Positions 27,343-35,935 of a stretch of 64,000 bases of DNA are shown here, piece after piece (within the stretch, counting starts at the first letter, position 1; the number at the start of each line of letters is the position of its first letter). This DNA is from Alphaproteobacteria bacterium. Lineage in GTDB: Bacteria; Pseudomonadota; Alphaproteobacteria; Rhodobacterales; Rhodobacteraceae. The stretch is from NCBI GenBank assembly GCA_030425395.1, contig JAUIAS010000012.1:1-64000 (forward strand), read 5' to 3'. A program made the translations under genes and the position numbers. The notes below the pieces were generated by a model, which did no database searches, was not told where the DNA came from, and saw nothing but the letters and a program-made list of their open reading frames with translations.

Positions 27343-28455
27343 ATGCGCGAAAAGGTTCACGTGGCTCTGGGTGATCGCGCCTATGACATTGAAATTGGCC
27401 CGGGCCTTCTGGGACAGGCGGGCGCGCATATTGCGCCGCTTTTGGCGCGCAAGCGGGTCGCGGTGATCACCGACGAAAATGTCGCGGCCCTGCACCTCGA
27501 AACCCTGCGCACCGGCCTTGCCACCCATGGAATCGAGATGACGGCTCTGGCGCTTCCGGCGGGTGAGGCAACCAAGGGTTGGCCTGAATTCAGCCGTACC
27601 GTGGATTGGCTTTTGGAACAAAAGATCGAACGGCGCGATGTGGTGGTGGCCTTTGGTGGCGGTGTCATCGGCGATCTGGCGGGGTTTGCCGCATCGGTTC
27701 TGCGGCGTGGTGTGCGATTTGTGCAGATCCCGACGTCTCTGCTCGCACAGGTCGACAGCTCGGTCGGGGGCAAAACCGGAATCAATTCCCATCACGGCAA
27801 GAACCTGATCGGTGCGTTTCATCAACCGTCGCTGGTTCTGGCGGACACCGAGGTTCTGGGCACGCTGACAGCGCGCGATTTCCTGGCCGGTTACGGCGAG
27901 GTGGTCAAATACGGCCTGTTGGGGGACGCGGCGTTTTTTGAATGGCTGGAAATGCAGGGCCCGGCGCTGGCCTCGGGCGACATGGCGGCGCGGGTTCAGG
28001 CGGTCAAGCGATCGGTCGAGATGAAGGCCCGCATCGTCGAGCGTGACGAAACCGAACAGGGCGAACGCGCGTTGCTCAATCTGGGCCACACGTTCTGTCA
28101 TGCGCTCGAGTCCGCGACTGGCTATTCCAGCAGGCTTCTGCACGGGGAAGGCGTGGCCATTGGCTGTGCTCTGGCGTTCGAGCTTTCGGCGCGTCTGGGT
28201 CTTTGTTCGCAGGAATCGCCCAGCCGCGTGCGCGCCCATCTCAGGGCGATGGGTATGAAGACGGACCTGTCTGATATTCCCGGAGATTTGCCGGATGCGC
28301 GCGGACTGCTGGATCTGATGGCGCAGGACAAGAAGGTCGTTGATGGCAAGCTGCGCTTTATCCTTGCGCGCGATATAGGCGATGCGTTTGTAACCTCTGA
28401 TGTGCCCGGCGGAATGGTCGAGGCGCTGCTCAAGGATGCGCTGCGCGACCGCTAA
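27343..28455 (+). CDS. aroB: 3-dehydroquinate synthase
   Basis: A 370-residue NAD- and Zn-dependent enzyme making 3-dehydroquinate from DAHP. NAD-binding block GGGVIGDLAGFAASV, the substrate loop IPTSLLAQVDSSVGGKTG, and metal ligands in LNLGHTFCHALE and LLHGEGVAIG are intact. It is chosen to start at 27343 (MREKVHVALG) instead of an ATG at 27304 inside aroK. Coupled to aroK. Confidence 0.95.
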   Translation: MREKVHVALGDRAYDIEIGPGLLGQAGAHIAPLLARKRVAVITDENVAALHLETLRTGLATHGIEMTALALPAGEATKGWPEFSRTVDWLLEQKIERRDVVVAFGGGVIGDLAGFAASVLRRGVRFVQIPTSLLAQVDSSVGGKTGINSHHGKNLIGAFHQPSLVLADTEVLGTLTARDFLAGYGEVVKYGLLGDAAFFEWLEMQGPALASGDMAARVQAVKRSVEMKARIVERDETEQGERALLNLGHTFCHALESATGYSSRLLHGEGVAIGCALAFELSARLGLCSQESPSRVRAHLRAMGMKTDLSDIPGDLPDARGLLDLMAQDKKVVDGKLRFILARDIGDAFVTSDVPGGMVEALLKDALRDR

Positions 28456-28519
28456 GCGACAGTTTTATCTTCCCTGATTGCGAAAGATAGCGCCCGGACA
28501 GCTGTTCATGTGGCGATCG

Positions 28520-29857
28520 TCAGCATTCACCGCCGATGAAATCGGGAAAGAACACGCTGTAATCACGACCCACGCAGCGGCGGGTGACCTCGCCTTGCGG
28601 GTTCATGAACCTGCGGTCATAGATCAGACCCGCATCGGAACCGCATGGGGTCAGAGACACGCTGGACCGGCACTTGATCTCGTAGTGTTCGCGCGGTGTG
28701 GTGATGACATAAGATCCATCGCGCAATCCGTATGCTCCGGTGATCGGCGTGGCGCAGGCATCCGTGATTGACCGGACAACGTTTCCGGTGGCCACGTCGC
28801 GGATATCATTGCCCAAATTGCGCAGGGTGCAGCGACCGGTGATCACCAGATCGTTGCTGAGCGCGACAATTGCGGCATAGGGGCCATGCACCGGTGCACC
28901 GTTCGAGATGACATACCCCTGAGCGATTTCATACCCCGGAGAGGGTGCGGCCGTTTCTGCCTGTTGCTCTTCGGTCTGTTCCTCTTCGGTCGGGTCGGTC
29001 TGCGGCTGCGCCGAGGCCGTGTCCGTTTCGGGCGGTGTTTCTACAACAGGAGGCGGCGCGCTCGCCGGTTTCGGTGCCGGGCTTGGCGTGGTGCCCGGCG
29101 CGGGTTCGCTCGCGGCGGGGGCGGCCCCCTGGATCAACGGTGTGGGCAGCGCCACGGGGGCAACCGGTGTGACTTCGGGGGCGGCGGCCAGGTCGCCCGG
29201 TGTGGTGATCATCGTGGCCTTGATCTGCGGCCAGAACCAGACTGCAGCGCCAAGCAAGGCCAGCACGACAACACCGGCAAAAAGGCGGCCACGCCCGGAA
29301 GGCGGATCTTCCGGGATCACACCGTGTATCGGCGCGTCGGCTTGCACGCGCCGGGGTATGACTTGCGGTTCCCGTTCCGGTGCGGCTGCGACTTCAGGCG
29401 CGGGATCCTGATGTGTTTGCCCAAGAACAAGGGTTTCCTGCTGTTGGGCGGGGTCCGGTGCCGGAGTTGGTTCGGAGTCGGGAAGCGGTTCAGGCTCTGG
29501 CAACGGCTCTGGCTCTGGCGCAGCAACAGAAACCGGCTCCGGTTCCGGCCTCGCATCCGCCTCTGGTTCAGCATGCGCCTCGGGCTCTGGCGCAAACACC
29601 GGTTTTTCGGCAATCGCAGGCTCGGTCTCAATGCCGAGCACGCTTTGCGGGCCTTCCATCAACGTGTGAGGGGCGACCGGCCCATCAACGATCTGACCAG
29701 AGACAGGTGCGCGCATCACCCCGCGCGCACCCGTGCCAGTTTCAAGCGCATAAACGGGATCACCTGCCGCAACCATTTGACCGGCGGTCACGTGGACCTC
29801 GATGATACGGATCGGATAGGCAACCGATTGGGGGAGGCGCAGGCGCTTCAGGGACAT
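28520..29857 (-). CDS. Uncharacterised envelope protein: lipoyl-like domain, Pro/Glu-rich region, membrane helix
   Basis: A 445-residue protein not recognised as a named family. Residues about 10-80 resemble a biotinyl-lipoyl or HlyD barrel-sandwich (VHVTAGQMVAAGDPVYALET, MRAPVSGQIVDG) but lack the lipoyl/biotin Lys. Residues about 80-185 are dominated by Pro, Glu and Ala. A single helix (about 191-211) is followed by another low-complexity Pro/Thr/Glu stretch (about 215-310) and a compact C-terminal domain with five or more Cys (GRCTLRN, TDACATP, IKCRSS, TRRCVGR). The layout suggests a cytoplasmic sandwich domain tethered to an exported Cys-rich domain. No ribosome site is obvious. Confidence 0.7.
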   Translation of the reverse strand: MSLKRLRLPQSVAYPIRIIEVHVTAGQMVAAGDPVYALETGTGARGVMRAPVSGQIVDGPVAPHTLMEGPQSVLGIETEPAIAEKPVFAPEPEAHAEPEADARPEPEPVSVAAPEPEPLPEPEPLPDSEPTPAPDPAQQQETLVLGQTHQDPAPEVAAAPEREPQVIPRRVQADAPIHGVIPEDPPSGRGRLFAGVVVLALLGAAVWFWPQIKATMITTPGDLAAAPEVTPVAPVALPTPLIQGAAPAASEPAPGTTPSPAPKPASAPPPVVETPPETDTASAQPQTDPTEEEQTEEQQAETAAPSPGYEIAQGYVISNGAPVHGPYAAIVALSNDLVITGRCTLRNLGNDIRDVATGNVVRSITDACATPITGAYGLRDGSYVITTPREHYEIKCRSSVSLTPCGSDAGLIYDRRFMNPQGEVTRRCVGRDYSVFFPDFIGGEC

Positions 29858-29924
29858 GTTTGCAAGGAATTCAAAAACGCGTCGTTTGGCAAGAGTGCCA
29901 GATCAGACGGTTGAAAACTGTGGC

Positions 29925-29950
29925 GCGCACGCCTGTACAGGCGTGCGCGT
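29925..29950 (-). terminator. 26-bp perfect palindrome after ssb
   Basis: CGCGCACGCCTG, TA, CAGGCGTGCGCG form a 12-bp perfect stem 45 bases after the ssb stop. On the ssb strand it is followed by CCACAGTTTTC, so it probably ends the ssb transcript. Confidence 0.6.
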
Positions 29951-29994
29951 CTTGCCGGGGGCGGCCATATGTTGATCGGACCGCCGCCAAACGC

Positions 29995-30525
29995 TCAGAA
30001 CGGAATTTCGTCGTCGATGTCACGGCTGCTGCCGCCACCCGAGGGGCCACCGCTTGATGATCCGCCACCCGAAGGCGCGGGTCCGCTGTCATACCCACCG
30101 CCGCCATAGCCGCCATCGTATCCACCACCGCCATAGCCACCGCCTTGACCGCCACCTTGGCCACCGCCACTATCGCGACCGTCGAGAAAGGTCAGTTCGC
30201 CGCCGTAGGGACGCAGAACGACCTCGGTGCTGTAACGATCCTGACCGCTCTGGTCCTGCCACTTGCGGGTTTCCAGCTTGCCCTCGACATATACCTTGGA
30301 CCCTTTGCGCAAGTACTGTTCGGCCAGCCGCGCCAGGTTTTCGTTGAAAATCGCGACGCTGTGCCATTCCGTGCGTTCGCGTCGTTCACCGGTGTTGCGG
30401 TCCTTCCAGGTTTCGGACGTGGCAATGCGCAGATTGCACACCTTGCCGCCGTTCTGAAAGCTGCGCACCTCGGGATCGCGACCCAGATTTCCAATCAGGA
30501 TCACCTTGTTCACCGAACCTGCCAT
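29995..30525 (-). CDS. ssb: Single-stranded DNA-binding protein
   Basis: A 176-residue SSB. OB-fold N-terminus ([52 protein letters not shown]), Gly-rich linker (about 115-165) and the acidic tip DIDDEIPF that recruits repair proteins. It protects single-stranded DNA in replication and repair. No GTTC-N7-GTTC SOS box was found in its upstream 200 bases. Confidence 0.97.
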   Translation of the reverse strand: MAGSVNKVILIGNLGRDPEVRSFQNGGKVCNLRIATSETWKDRNTGERRERTEWHSVAIFNENLARLAEQYLRKGSKVYVEGKLETRKWQDQSGQDRYSTEVVLRPYGGELTFLDGRDSGGGQGGGQGGGYGGGGYDGGYGGGGYDSGPAPSGGGSSSGGPSGGGSSRDIDDEIPF

Positions 30526-30744
30526 ATCTTACCCCGCTATCGTGATGTTCGTTCCGGTTGCGGCGATTCTGCACCGCGTTTCCGCGTGACACTACACTTC
30601 CTGCACCGGGGTTGAAACAAGGTTAACGCCGATTGAAGGAGCCTGTCGCGCCTTTCACCGGCAAACTCTTGCGCGATCCAAATGCTGGGGCTTTGCCTGC
30701 ACGCGCCCGACGTCTATTCTCGATTGAAACAACCGGCGGAGCCC

Positions 30745-31329
30745 ATGCGATATTTTCTGGCCATTTCCTGTATGTGCGCACTCGCGCTGCCGATTGATGC
30801 GCGCGCCGATCTGTTCGGCAAAAAAGGCGGGTCCGCGCGTCTGGGATCGTCGGCCAAGGTGCTGGACGCACGCAAATCCGCGACCACCGCAATGACGGTG
30901 TCCATTGCGCCGCCCCGGGTTCACACACCGACGATATGGGATGGTCCGGTTTACGAGGGCAGCTATCGCGGCCCTTATCTCGACGCTGCACGGAATGCGG
31001 CGCGCACGGCGGGGGTGCCCGAAGGATTGTTTCTGCGGCTGGTTCATCAGGAATCCGGTTGGAATCCGGCGGCCGTTTCGCACAAGGGGGCCATCGGGCT
31101 GGCCCAGTTGATGCCCGGCACGGCGCAGTTGTTGGGGATTGATCCGACCGACCCGCTTGCCAATCTTGAAGCGGGGGCGCGGTACCTTGCCGCCCAGTTC
31201 GAGGAATTCGGCAGCTGGGAACTGGCGCTTGCCGCCTACAATGCGGGGCCAGAGGCGGTGCGCAGGCACGGCGGCGTGCCACCTTACGCCGAAACCCGGG
31301 ATTATATTCGCATCATCTGGGGGAGCTGA
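30745..31329 (+). CDS. Lytic transglycosylase, SLT domain
   Basis: A 194-residue secreted muramidase-like enzyme. Signal peptide [19 protein letters not shown]. The SLT core carries the catalytic Glu in [13 protein letters not shown], then [17 protein letters not shown] and [18 protein letters not shown]. Cleaves peptidoglycan glycan chains with 1,6-anhydro ends. The ATG at 30745 with GGCGGA upstream is preferred over 30682, which would place a polar stretch before the signal. Confidence 0.9.
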   Translation: MRYFLAISCMCALALPIDARADLFGKKGGSARLGSSAKVLDARKSATTAMTVSIAPPRVHTPTIWDGPVYEGSYRGPYLDAARNAARTAGVPEGLFLRLVHQESGWNPAAVSHKGAIGLAQLMPGTAQLLGIDPTDPLANLEAGARYLAAQFEEFGSWELALAAYNAGPEAVRRHGGVPPYAETRDYIRIIWGS

Positions 31330-31374
31330 CGCACCAACCGCTTGAGGATAGGCGCGCAAGCCTTTGTTTTTAGG

Positions 31375-33462
31375 TCACTCTGCCGCGATTTTAATCACGG
31401 CTTCCATGCGGGCCAGAATATCGTCGGCAAGATGACATTTGATCTGGTGGTTGTCGCCAAGCTGCCGAACCGGGGGCACTTCTTTTTCGCACAGACCGCC
31501 GGGAACTTCGGATTTCCAACGGCATCTTGTCTGGAACGGACACCCGGGCGGTGGGTTCATGGCCGATGGGATATCTCCATCCAGAACGATATGCTGCTTT
31601 TGAACCGACGTGTCGGCAATCGGGACCGCAGACAAAAGCGCCTCGGTGTACGGGTGATAGGGCGGCGAGAACACCTGATCCGTGGTCCCCAATTCGACCA
31701 CATGGCCGAGATACATCACCATCACGCGATCCGACAGATAGCGCACGATCGACAGATCGTGCGAGATGAACAACAGCGTCGTCTTGTGTTCGCGCTGGAT
31801 CTCCATCAACAGGTCCGTCACCGCCGCTTGCACCGACACATCGAGGGCTGACACAGGCTCGTCCGCCACCACGATGCGCGCGTCACCTGCGAAGGCCCGC
31901 GCGATGCCGACCCGCTGCTTTTGCCCGCCGGACAGCTGACGCGGCATCCGGTCCGCAAATGCGCGAGGCAGCTTGACCAGATCCAGCAGTTCAAGCATCC
32001 GCGTCCGCCGTTCCCCGTCGGAATTGCCAATGCCGAAAATCTCAAGCGCCCGCATGATCTGACGGCCCACCGTCATCGACGGGTTGAGCGTGTCAAACGG
32101 GTTCTGGAACACCATCTGCACTTCGCCCACGGTCTTGGCGTCGCGGGATTCGATCGGGATGCCCTCGATGTTGCGCCCATCCAGCAGGATCTGCCCGTCG
32201 GTGGCGGTTTCTAGGCCCATCAGAACCTTGGCAAAGGTCGACTTGCCACACCCCGATTCCCCAACGATGGCCAGTGTCTCGCTTTCGCGGGCCTCAAAGC
32301 TGAGGCTCTCATTGGCCTTGACCACCTTTTTGGTGCCGCCCCCGAACAGAGCGTTGGCAGCAACCTCATAGTATTTCTTGAGCTGGTCCATTTTCAGGAC
32401 AACTTCGCCGATCTCGCCTTTTTCCTTGGTCTCCGCCAGCTCCATTGGCGCATCCCAATCGATCTCCTCGAACTTCAAACAGCGGCTTTCGTGACGGTCA
32501 TCCCCGTCGATAGGCCGCATCTTGACATCGCTGGCGTTGCAGCGCCCTTCTTCGAAGTAATCGCACCGGGGGCCAAAATTACAGCCGGGTGGGCGTTCGT
32601 GGGGCAGGGGAAAGTTCCCCGGAATGGCCCGCAAGGGGCGCGCATTCTTGTCGGCACCGGGCAATGGGATCGACCGGAACAGCGCCTGCGTGTAAGGGTG
32701 ACGCATCTCGTCAAAAACATCTTCGATGGATCCACGTTCCACCGCCTCGCCGGAATACATCACACAAATCCGGTCGCAAGTTTCCAGAACCAGCCCCAGA
32801 TTGTGCGAGATAAACAGCATCGAGGTGCCGTATTTCTTGCCAAGATCCTTGACCAGTTCAACAACCGCAGCCTCAACCGTCACATCCAGTGCGGTCGTCG
32901 GCTCGTCCAGGATCAACAGCGCCGGTTTCGACATCAGCGCCATTGCGATGACGATGCGCTGTTGCTGGCCACCCGACAACTGGTGCGGATAAGAATTCAG
33001 CATCCGCTCGGGATCGGGAAGGCGCACATCCGTGACCACCTCCAAAGCCCGGTCCCAGGCTTCCTGTTCGCTGATGCCCTCATGAATCATCGGGACCTCG
33101 ATCAATTGCTTGCCGATCTTCATCGCCGGATTGAGGCTCGCCATCGGTTCCTGATAAATCATTGCGATTTCGTTGCCACGAATGTCGCGCAGCTCCTCTT
33201 CGCTCATTTCGCTCAGGTCACGGCCCTTGAACTTGATGGAGCCGCCCACAACGCGGCCGTTCTTGCCAAGGTCCTGCATCACACCCAGCGCCACGGTGGA
33301 TTTCCCGCACCCTGATTCGCCCACAAGGCCAACCGCCTCGCCGGGCTGCACCTTGACGGAAAAATCCATCACGGCCGGAATTTCCCGCAGCCGTGTGAAG
33401 AACGAGATCGACAGCATGTCGATTTCAAGGATCGGCCCTTCATAGTCCACGATCTTGCTCAT
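31375..33462 (-). CDS. Peptide-type ABC importer, two fused ATPase domains
   Basis: A 695-residue protein carrying two complete OppD/OppF-like ATPases. First: GLVGESGCGKSTVALG, LSGGQQQRIVIAMAL, and the oligopeptide-type C-terminal block RPPGCNFGPRCDYF. Second: AIVGESGCGKSTFAKV, LSGGQKQRVGIARAF, and PPPGCPFQTRCRWK. The Cys-containing tails in both halves are typical of the dipeptide/oligopeptide/nickel class. The ATG at 33462 follows GGGAG and replaces an in-frame codon at 33492. It drives the permeases and Tat-type binding protein encoded upstream on the same strand. Confidence 0.93.
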   Translation of the reverse strand: MSKIVDYEGPILEIDMLSISFFTRLREIPAVMDFSVKVQPGEAVGLVGESGCGKSTVALGVMQDLGKNGRVVGGSIKFKGRDLSEMSEEELRDIRGNEIAMIYQEPMASLNPAMKIGKQLIEVPMIHEGISEQEAWDRALEVVTDVRLPDPERMLNSYPHQLSGGQQQRIVIAMALMSKPALLILDEPTTALDVTVEAAVVELVKDLGKKYGTSMLFISHNLGLVLETCDRICVMYSGEAVERGSIEDVFDEMRHPYTQALFRSIPLPGADKNARPLRAIPGNFPLPHERPPGCNFGPRCDYFEEGRCNASDVKMRPIDGDDRHESRCLKFEEIDWDAPMELAETKEKGEIGEVVLKMDQLKKYYEVAANALFGGGTKKVVKANESLSFEARESETLAIVGESGCGKSTFAKVLMGLETATDGQILLDGRNIEGIPIESRDAKTVGEVQMVFQNPFDTLNPSMTVGRQIMRALEIFGIGNSDGERRTRMLELLDLVKLPRAFADRMPRQLSGGQKQRVGIARAFAGDARIVVADEPVSALDVSVQAAVTDLLMEIQREHKTTLLFISHDLSIVRYLSDRVMVMYLGHVVELGTTDQVFSPPYHPYTEALLSAVPIADTSVQKQHIVLDGDIPSAMNPPPGCPFQTRCRWKSEVPGGLCEKEVPPVRQLGDNHQIKCHLADDILARMEAVIKIAAE

Positions 33463-33528
33463 CTTTATCTCCCAGCTTCGAAAGGTGCACATTCGGCCCT
33501 TTCTCTTGCTTCAAATATCCCGGGGGGT

Positions 33529-33549
33529 CCGGGGGGCAGCGCCCCCCGG
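33529..33549. repeat. G/C hairpin of the dispersed intergenic repeat type
   Basis: CCGGGGGGC, AGC, GCCCCCCGG form a 9-bp stem inside the importer operon, beside TTCAAATATCCC. A related GC cluster with a TATTTT core is found at 63260-63310. Confidence 0.55.
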
Positions 33550-33559
33550 CCTTGTTTCC

Positions 33560-34753
33560 TTAGTCCTTCAGCGATTCCTCGCGCAGACCGTCGGCCAGCA
33601 GGTTCAGGCCCAGCACCATCGTCAGCAGCGCAAAGGCTGGCGGCAGAGCGGGGTGCAGATAGATCGACAGAAGCTTGCGCCCCTCGTTGATCGTGGATCC
33701 CCAATCCGGGCTTTCCGGTGGCAGTCCCAGCCCAAAGAAACCCAAGGTGCCCAAAAGGATGGTCGTATACCCGATGCGCAGACAGAAATCGACGATCAGG
33801 GGGCCGCGCGCGTTGGGCAGGATTTCCCACAGCATGATATACCACGGTCCCTCGCCACGGGTTTGCGCAGCCGCGACATAGTCGCGTGTCTTGATGTCCA
33901 TCGCCAGCCCGCGCACGATACGGAACACCGTGGGCGAATTGACAAAGACCACCGACACGAACACGACGAGGATACCGCCGGGAATGTCGAATAGATCAAG
34001 GAACCCGGGAAGAACCTGCAACTTGGATCCCACCTCCGAGATCAGCGACAGGTAAACCCAGCCCATGAGCCCCAGAACAACGATCAGTAGCGGTGTGCGT
34101 TTCTTGGGTTGGGTGTAGTAGCGCGAGTTCAGCAGCACCGCGACAAACACGAGCGGAAAGATGAACAGCACCATAGCCATATAGTTGGGAAGCCCGGTCT
34201 CGATGATTTCCGGTGTGACAAGCAGATAGAACAGCAGGATCACCGGGAAGGCGAGGATCAGGTTGGCAAGGAAAGACAGCAGCGTATCCAGCCGCCCGCC
34301 GTAATATCCGGCAGGCAGGCCGAGGGTGATCCCGACCATGAAGGCAAAGATCGTGGCAAGCGGCGCGATCTGCACCACCACCCAGGCCCCGTCAATCATC
34401 CGAGAAAACACATCCCGCGCAAGGTTATCCCCCCCCAGCAGATAGTATTGGTAAACCCCGTCTTCGGCCATGCGCAACGGCGTGCCGGGGGCCTTGTTCT
34501 TGAGGCCCGAAACCTGTGCCAGCGAGTCATGCGTGACGATCATTCCCGCAGCGCCATAGACACCGGCGAACACCCAGAACATCACCAGACCAAATCCGAT
34601 CATGCCGATCGGGCTGTCAAAGAGTTTTCCGTAAAGCCCCAGTCGGCGCTTGAACGTGATTGATACGGCAAAGAGGGCCGCGAGAGATATCCAGACCGGA
34701 ATGAACTGGATGGCCATGCGGACGATGATTTCGCCCCAGCTTAGCGGTTCCAT
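33560..34753 (-). CDS. ABC transporter permease, DppC-like, extended
   Basis: A 397-residue permease, about 100 longer than usual DppC proteins. The family core is present: LLGGDNLARDVFSRMIDGAW near the middle and the coupling loop YVAAAQTRGEGPWYIMLWEILPN, with GTLGFFGLGLPPESPDWG near the C-terminus. The extra length is an additional membrane pair and the segment around NSRYYTQPKKRTP (about 205-255). GGGAGG precedes the ATG. It pairs with the DppB-like gene upstream, 15 bases away. Confidence 0.9.
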   Translation of the reverse strand: MEPLSWGEIIVRMAIQFIPVWISLAALFAVSITFKRRLGLYGKLFDSPIGMIGFGLVMFWVFAGVYGAAGMIVTHDSLAQVSGLKNKAPGTPLRMAEDGVYQYYLLGGDNLARDVFSRMIDGAWVVVQIAPLATIFAFMVGITLGLPAGYYGGRLDTLLSFLANLILAFPVILLFYLLVTPEIIETGLPNYMAMVLFIFPLVFVAVLLNSRYYTQPKKRTPLLIVVLGLMGWVYLSLISEVGSKLQVLPGFLDLFDIPGGILVVFVSVVFVNSPTVFRIVRGLAMDIKTRDYVAAAQTRGEGPWYIMLWEILPNARGPLIVDFCLRIGYTTILLGTLGFFGLGLPPESPDWGSTINEGRKLLSIYLHPALPPAFALLTMVLGLNLLADGLREESLKD

Positions 34754-34768
34754 ATGCTGTGGCCTCCC

Positions 34769-35815
34769 TTATGAAATTCGAATGCGTGGGTTGAGGAAAA
34801 CGTAACCGATATCGGACAGCAGCTGGGTCACCAGCACCACCACAACGGAAACGACCGACACACCCAGCAAGAGCTCGATGTCATTGTTGCCTGCCGCCTG
34901 CACGAGGAGCCAGCCAAAGCCTTTGTAGTTGAACAGCGTCTCGACGATCACCACACCGTTCAGCAGCCACGGGAACTGCAACATGATCACCGTAAAGGGC
35001 GCGATCAGTGCGTTGCGCAGTGCGTGTTTCATGACGATATTGGGAAAGCTGACCCCCTTGAGCCGCGCGGTCCGGATATATTGCGCGGTCATCACTTCGG
35101 TCATCGAGGCGCGCGTCATGCGCGCAATGTATCCCATCCCGTAAAGAGAGATGGTCAGAACAGGCAGGAAGAAGTTTTCGAAATTGGCGCTTTCCATGGC
35201 TGAGGTTGCGGTTCCCTTGAACCATTTCAACCCCACCGCTGAGGATGCAAACACCGCGATAAAGATCACCCCTGAGACGTATTCCGGTGTGGCGGTCGTG
35301 ATGATGGACGCGGTTGACAGCGTCCGGTCCGTCTTGGTCCCTTCGCGCATGCCCGCAAGCACCCCGATCAACAGCGCCGATGGAACCATCAACACCATCA
35401 CCCAGAACATCAGCTTGCCGGTCAGGCCCAGTCGCGTGGCCACCAGGGAACCGACTTCGTCCTTGAATACCGTGGAATATCCCCAATACCCCTGAAGGAT
35501 ACCGCAGAAACTCGGCGCGTCGGCGGCGTCTTGTCCGGGCATGATACAGCGCCCGGTAACTTTGCCGTCGTCATGCGTGTGCCGATAGGATGGCACCACA
35601 CCCAGCCATTCGCCGTATTTCACGGGCACCGGTTGCAGGTATCCGCGTTTTTCGAGAAAGCTCGCAACCGCTTCGTCCGACATGCGGAAGTTGCCCTGCG
35701 TTTTGGCAAGCTTTTCGAGGTTTGGATATAGGTTCGTCAAGAAAAAGACGAGGAAGGTCAGGCAGAGCGCTGTCAGGATCATGACCCCGACACGCCGCAA
35801 GATGAACAATCCCAT
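34769..35815 (-). CDS. ABC transporter permease, DppB-like
   Basis: A 348-residue permease. N-terminal helix LRRVGVMILTALCLTFLVFF is followed by a long extracytoplasmic loop of about 90 residues (containing two Cys, GRCIMPG and SFCGILQG), then the permease core with YIARMTRASMTEVMTAQYIRTARLKG as coupling region. GGGAG lies before the ATG. It forms the channel with the DppC-like subunit; the transported solute is unknown. Confidence 0.9.
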   Translation of the reverse strand: MGLFILRRVGVMILTALCLTFLVFFLTNLYPNLEKLAKTQGNFRMSDEAVASFLEKRGYLQPVPVKYGEWLGVVPSYRHTHDDGKVTGRCIMPGQDAADAPSFCGILQGYWGYSTVFKDEVGSLVATRLGLTGKLMFWVMVLMVPSALLIGVLAGMREGTKTDRTLSTASIITTATPEYVSGVIFIAVFASSAVGLKWFKGTATSAMESANFENFFLPVLTISLYGMGYIARMTRASMTEVMTAQYIRTARLKGVSFPNIVMKHALRNALIAPFTVIMLQFPWLLNGVVIVETLFNYKGFGWLLVQAAGNNDIELLLGVSVVSVVVVLVTQLLSDIGYVFLNPRIRIS

Positions 35816-35891
35816 AGGCGCTCCCGTTGGTAGCTTTCCGTCACCGATACATCGCCGGTTTGGATTTGTGTCCCGACCTGTTTACCGGTCA

Positions 35892-35924
35892 GGAAAAAAA
35901 GGGCCGCACCTTGCGGTGCGGCCC
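35892..35924 (-). terminator. Terminator between binding-protein and permease genes
   Basis: GGGCCGCACC and GGTGCGGCCC form a perfect 10-bp stem with a 4-base loop. On the minus strand a run of eight T follows. It lies directly after the binding-protein stop, so only part of the transcripts would continue into the permeases, giving excess binding protein. Confidence 0.85.
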
Positions 35925-35935
35925 GGCGACACCGC

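Noticed and set aside
30526-30744. SOS box upstream of ssb
   Set aside because: GTTC motifs occur as GTTCGTTC without the 7-base spacing.
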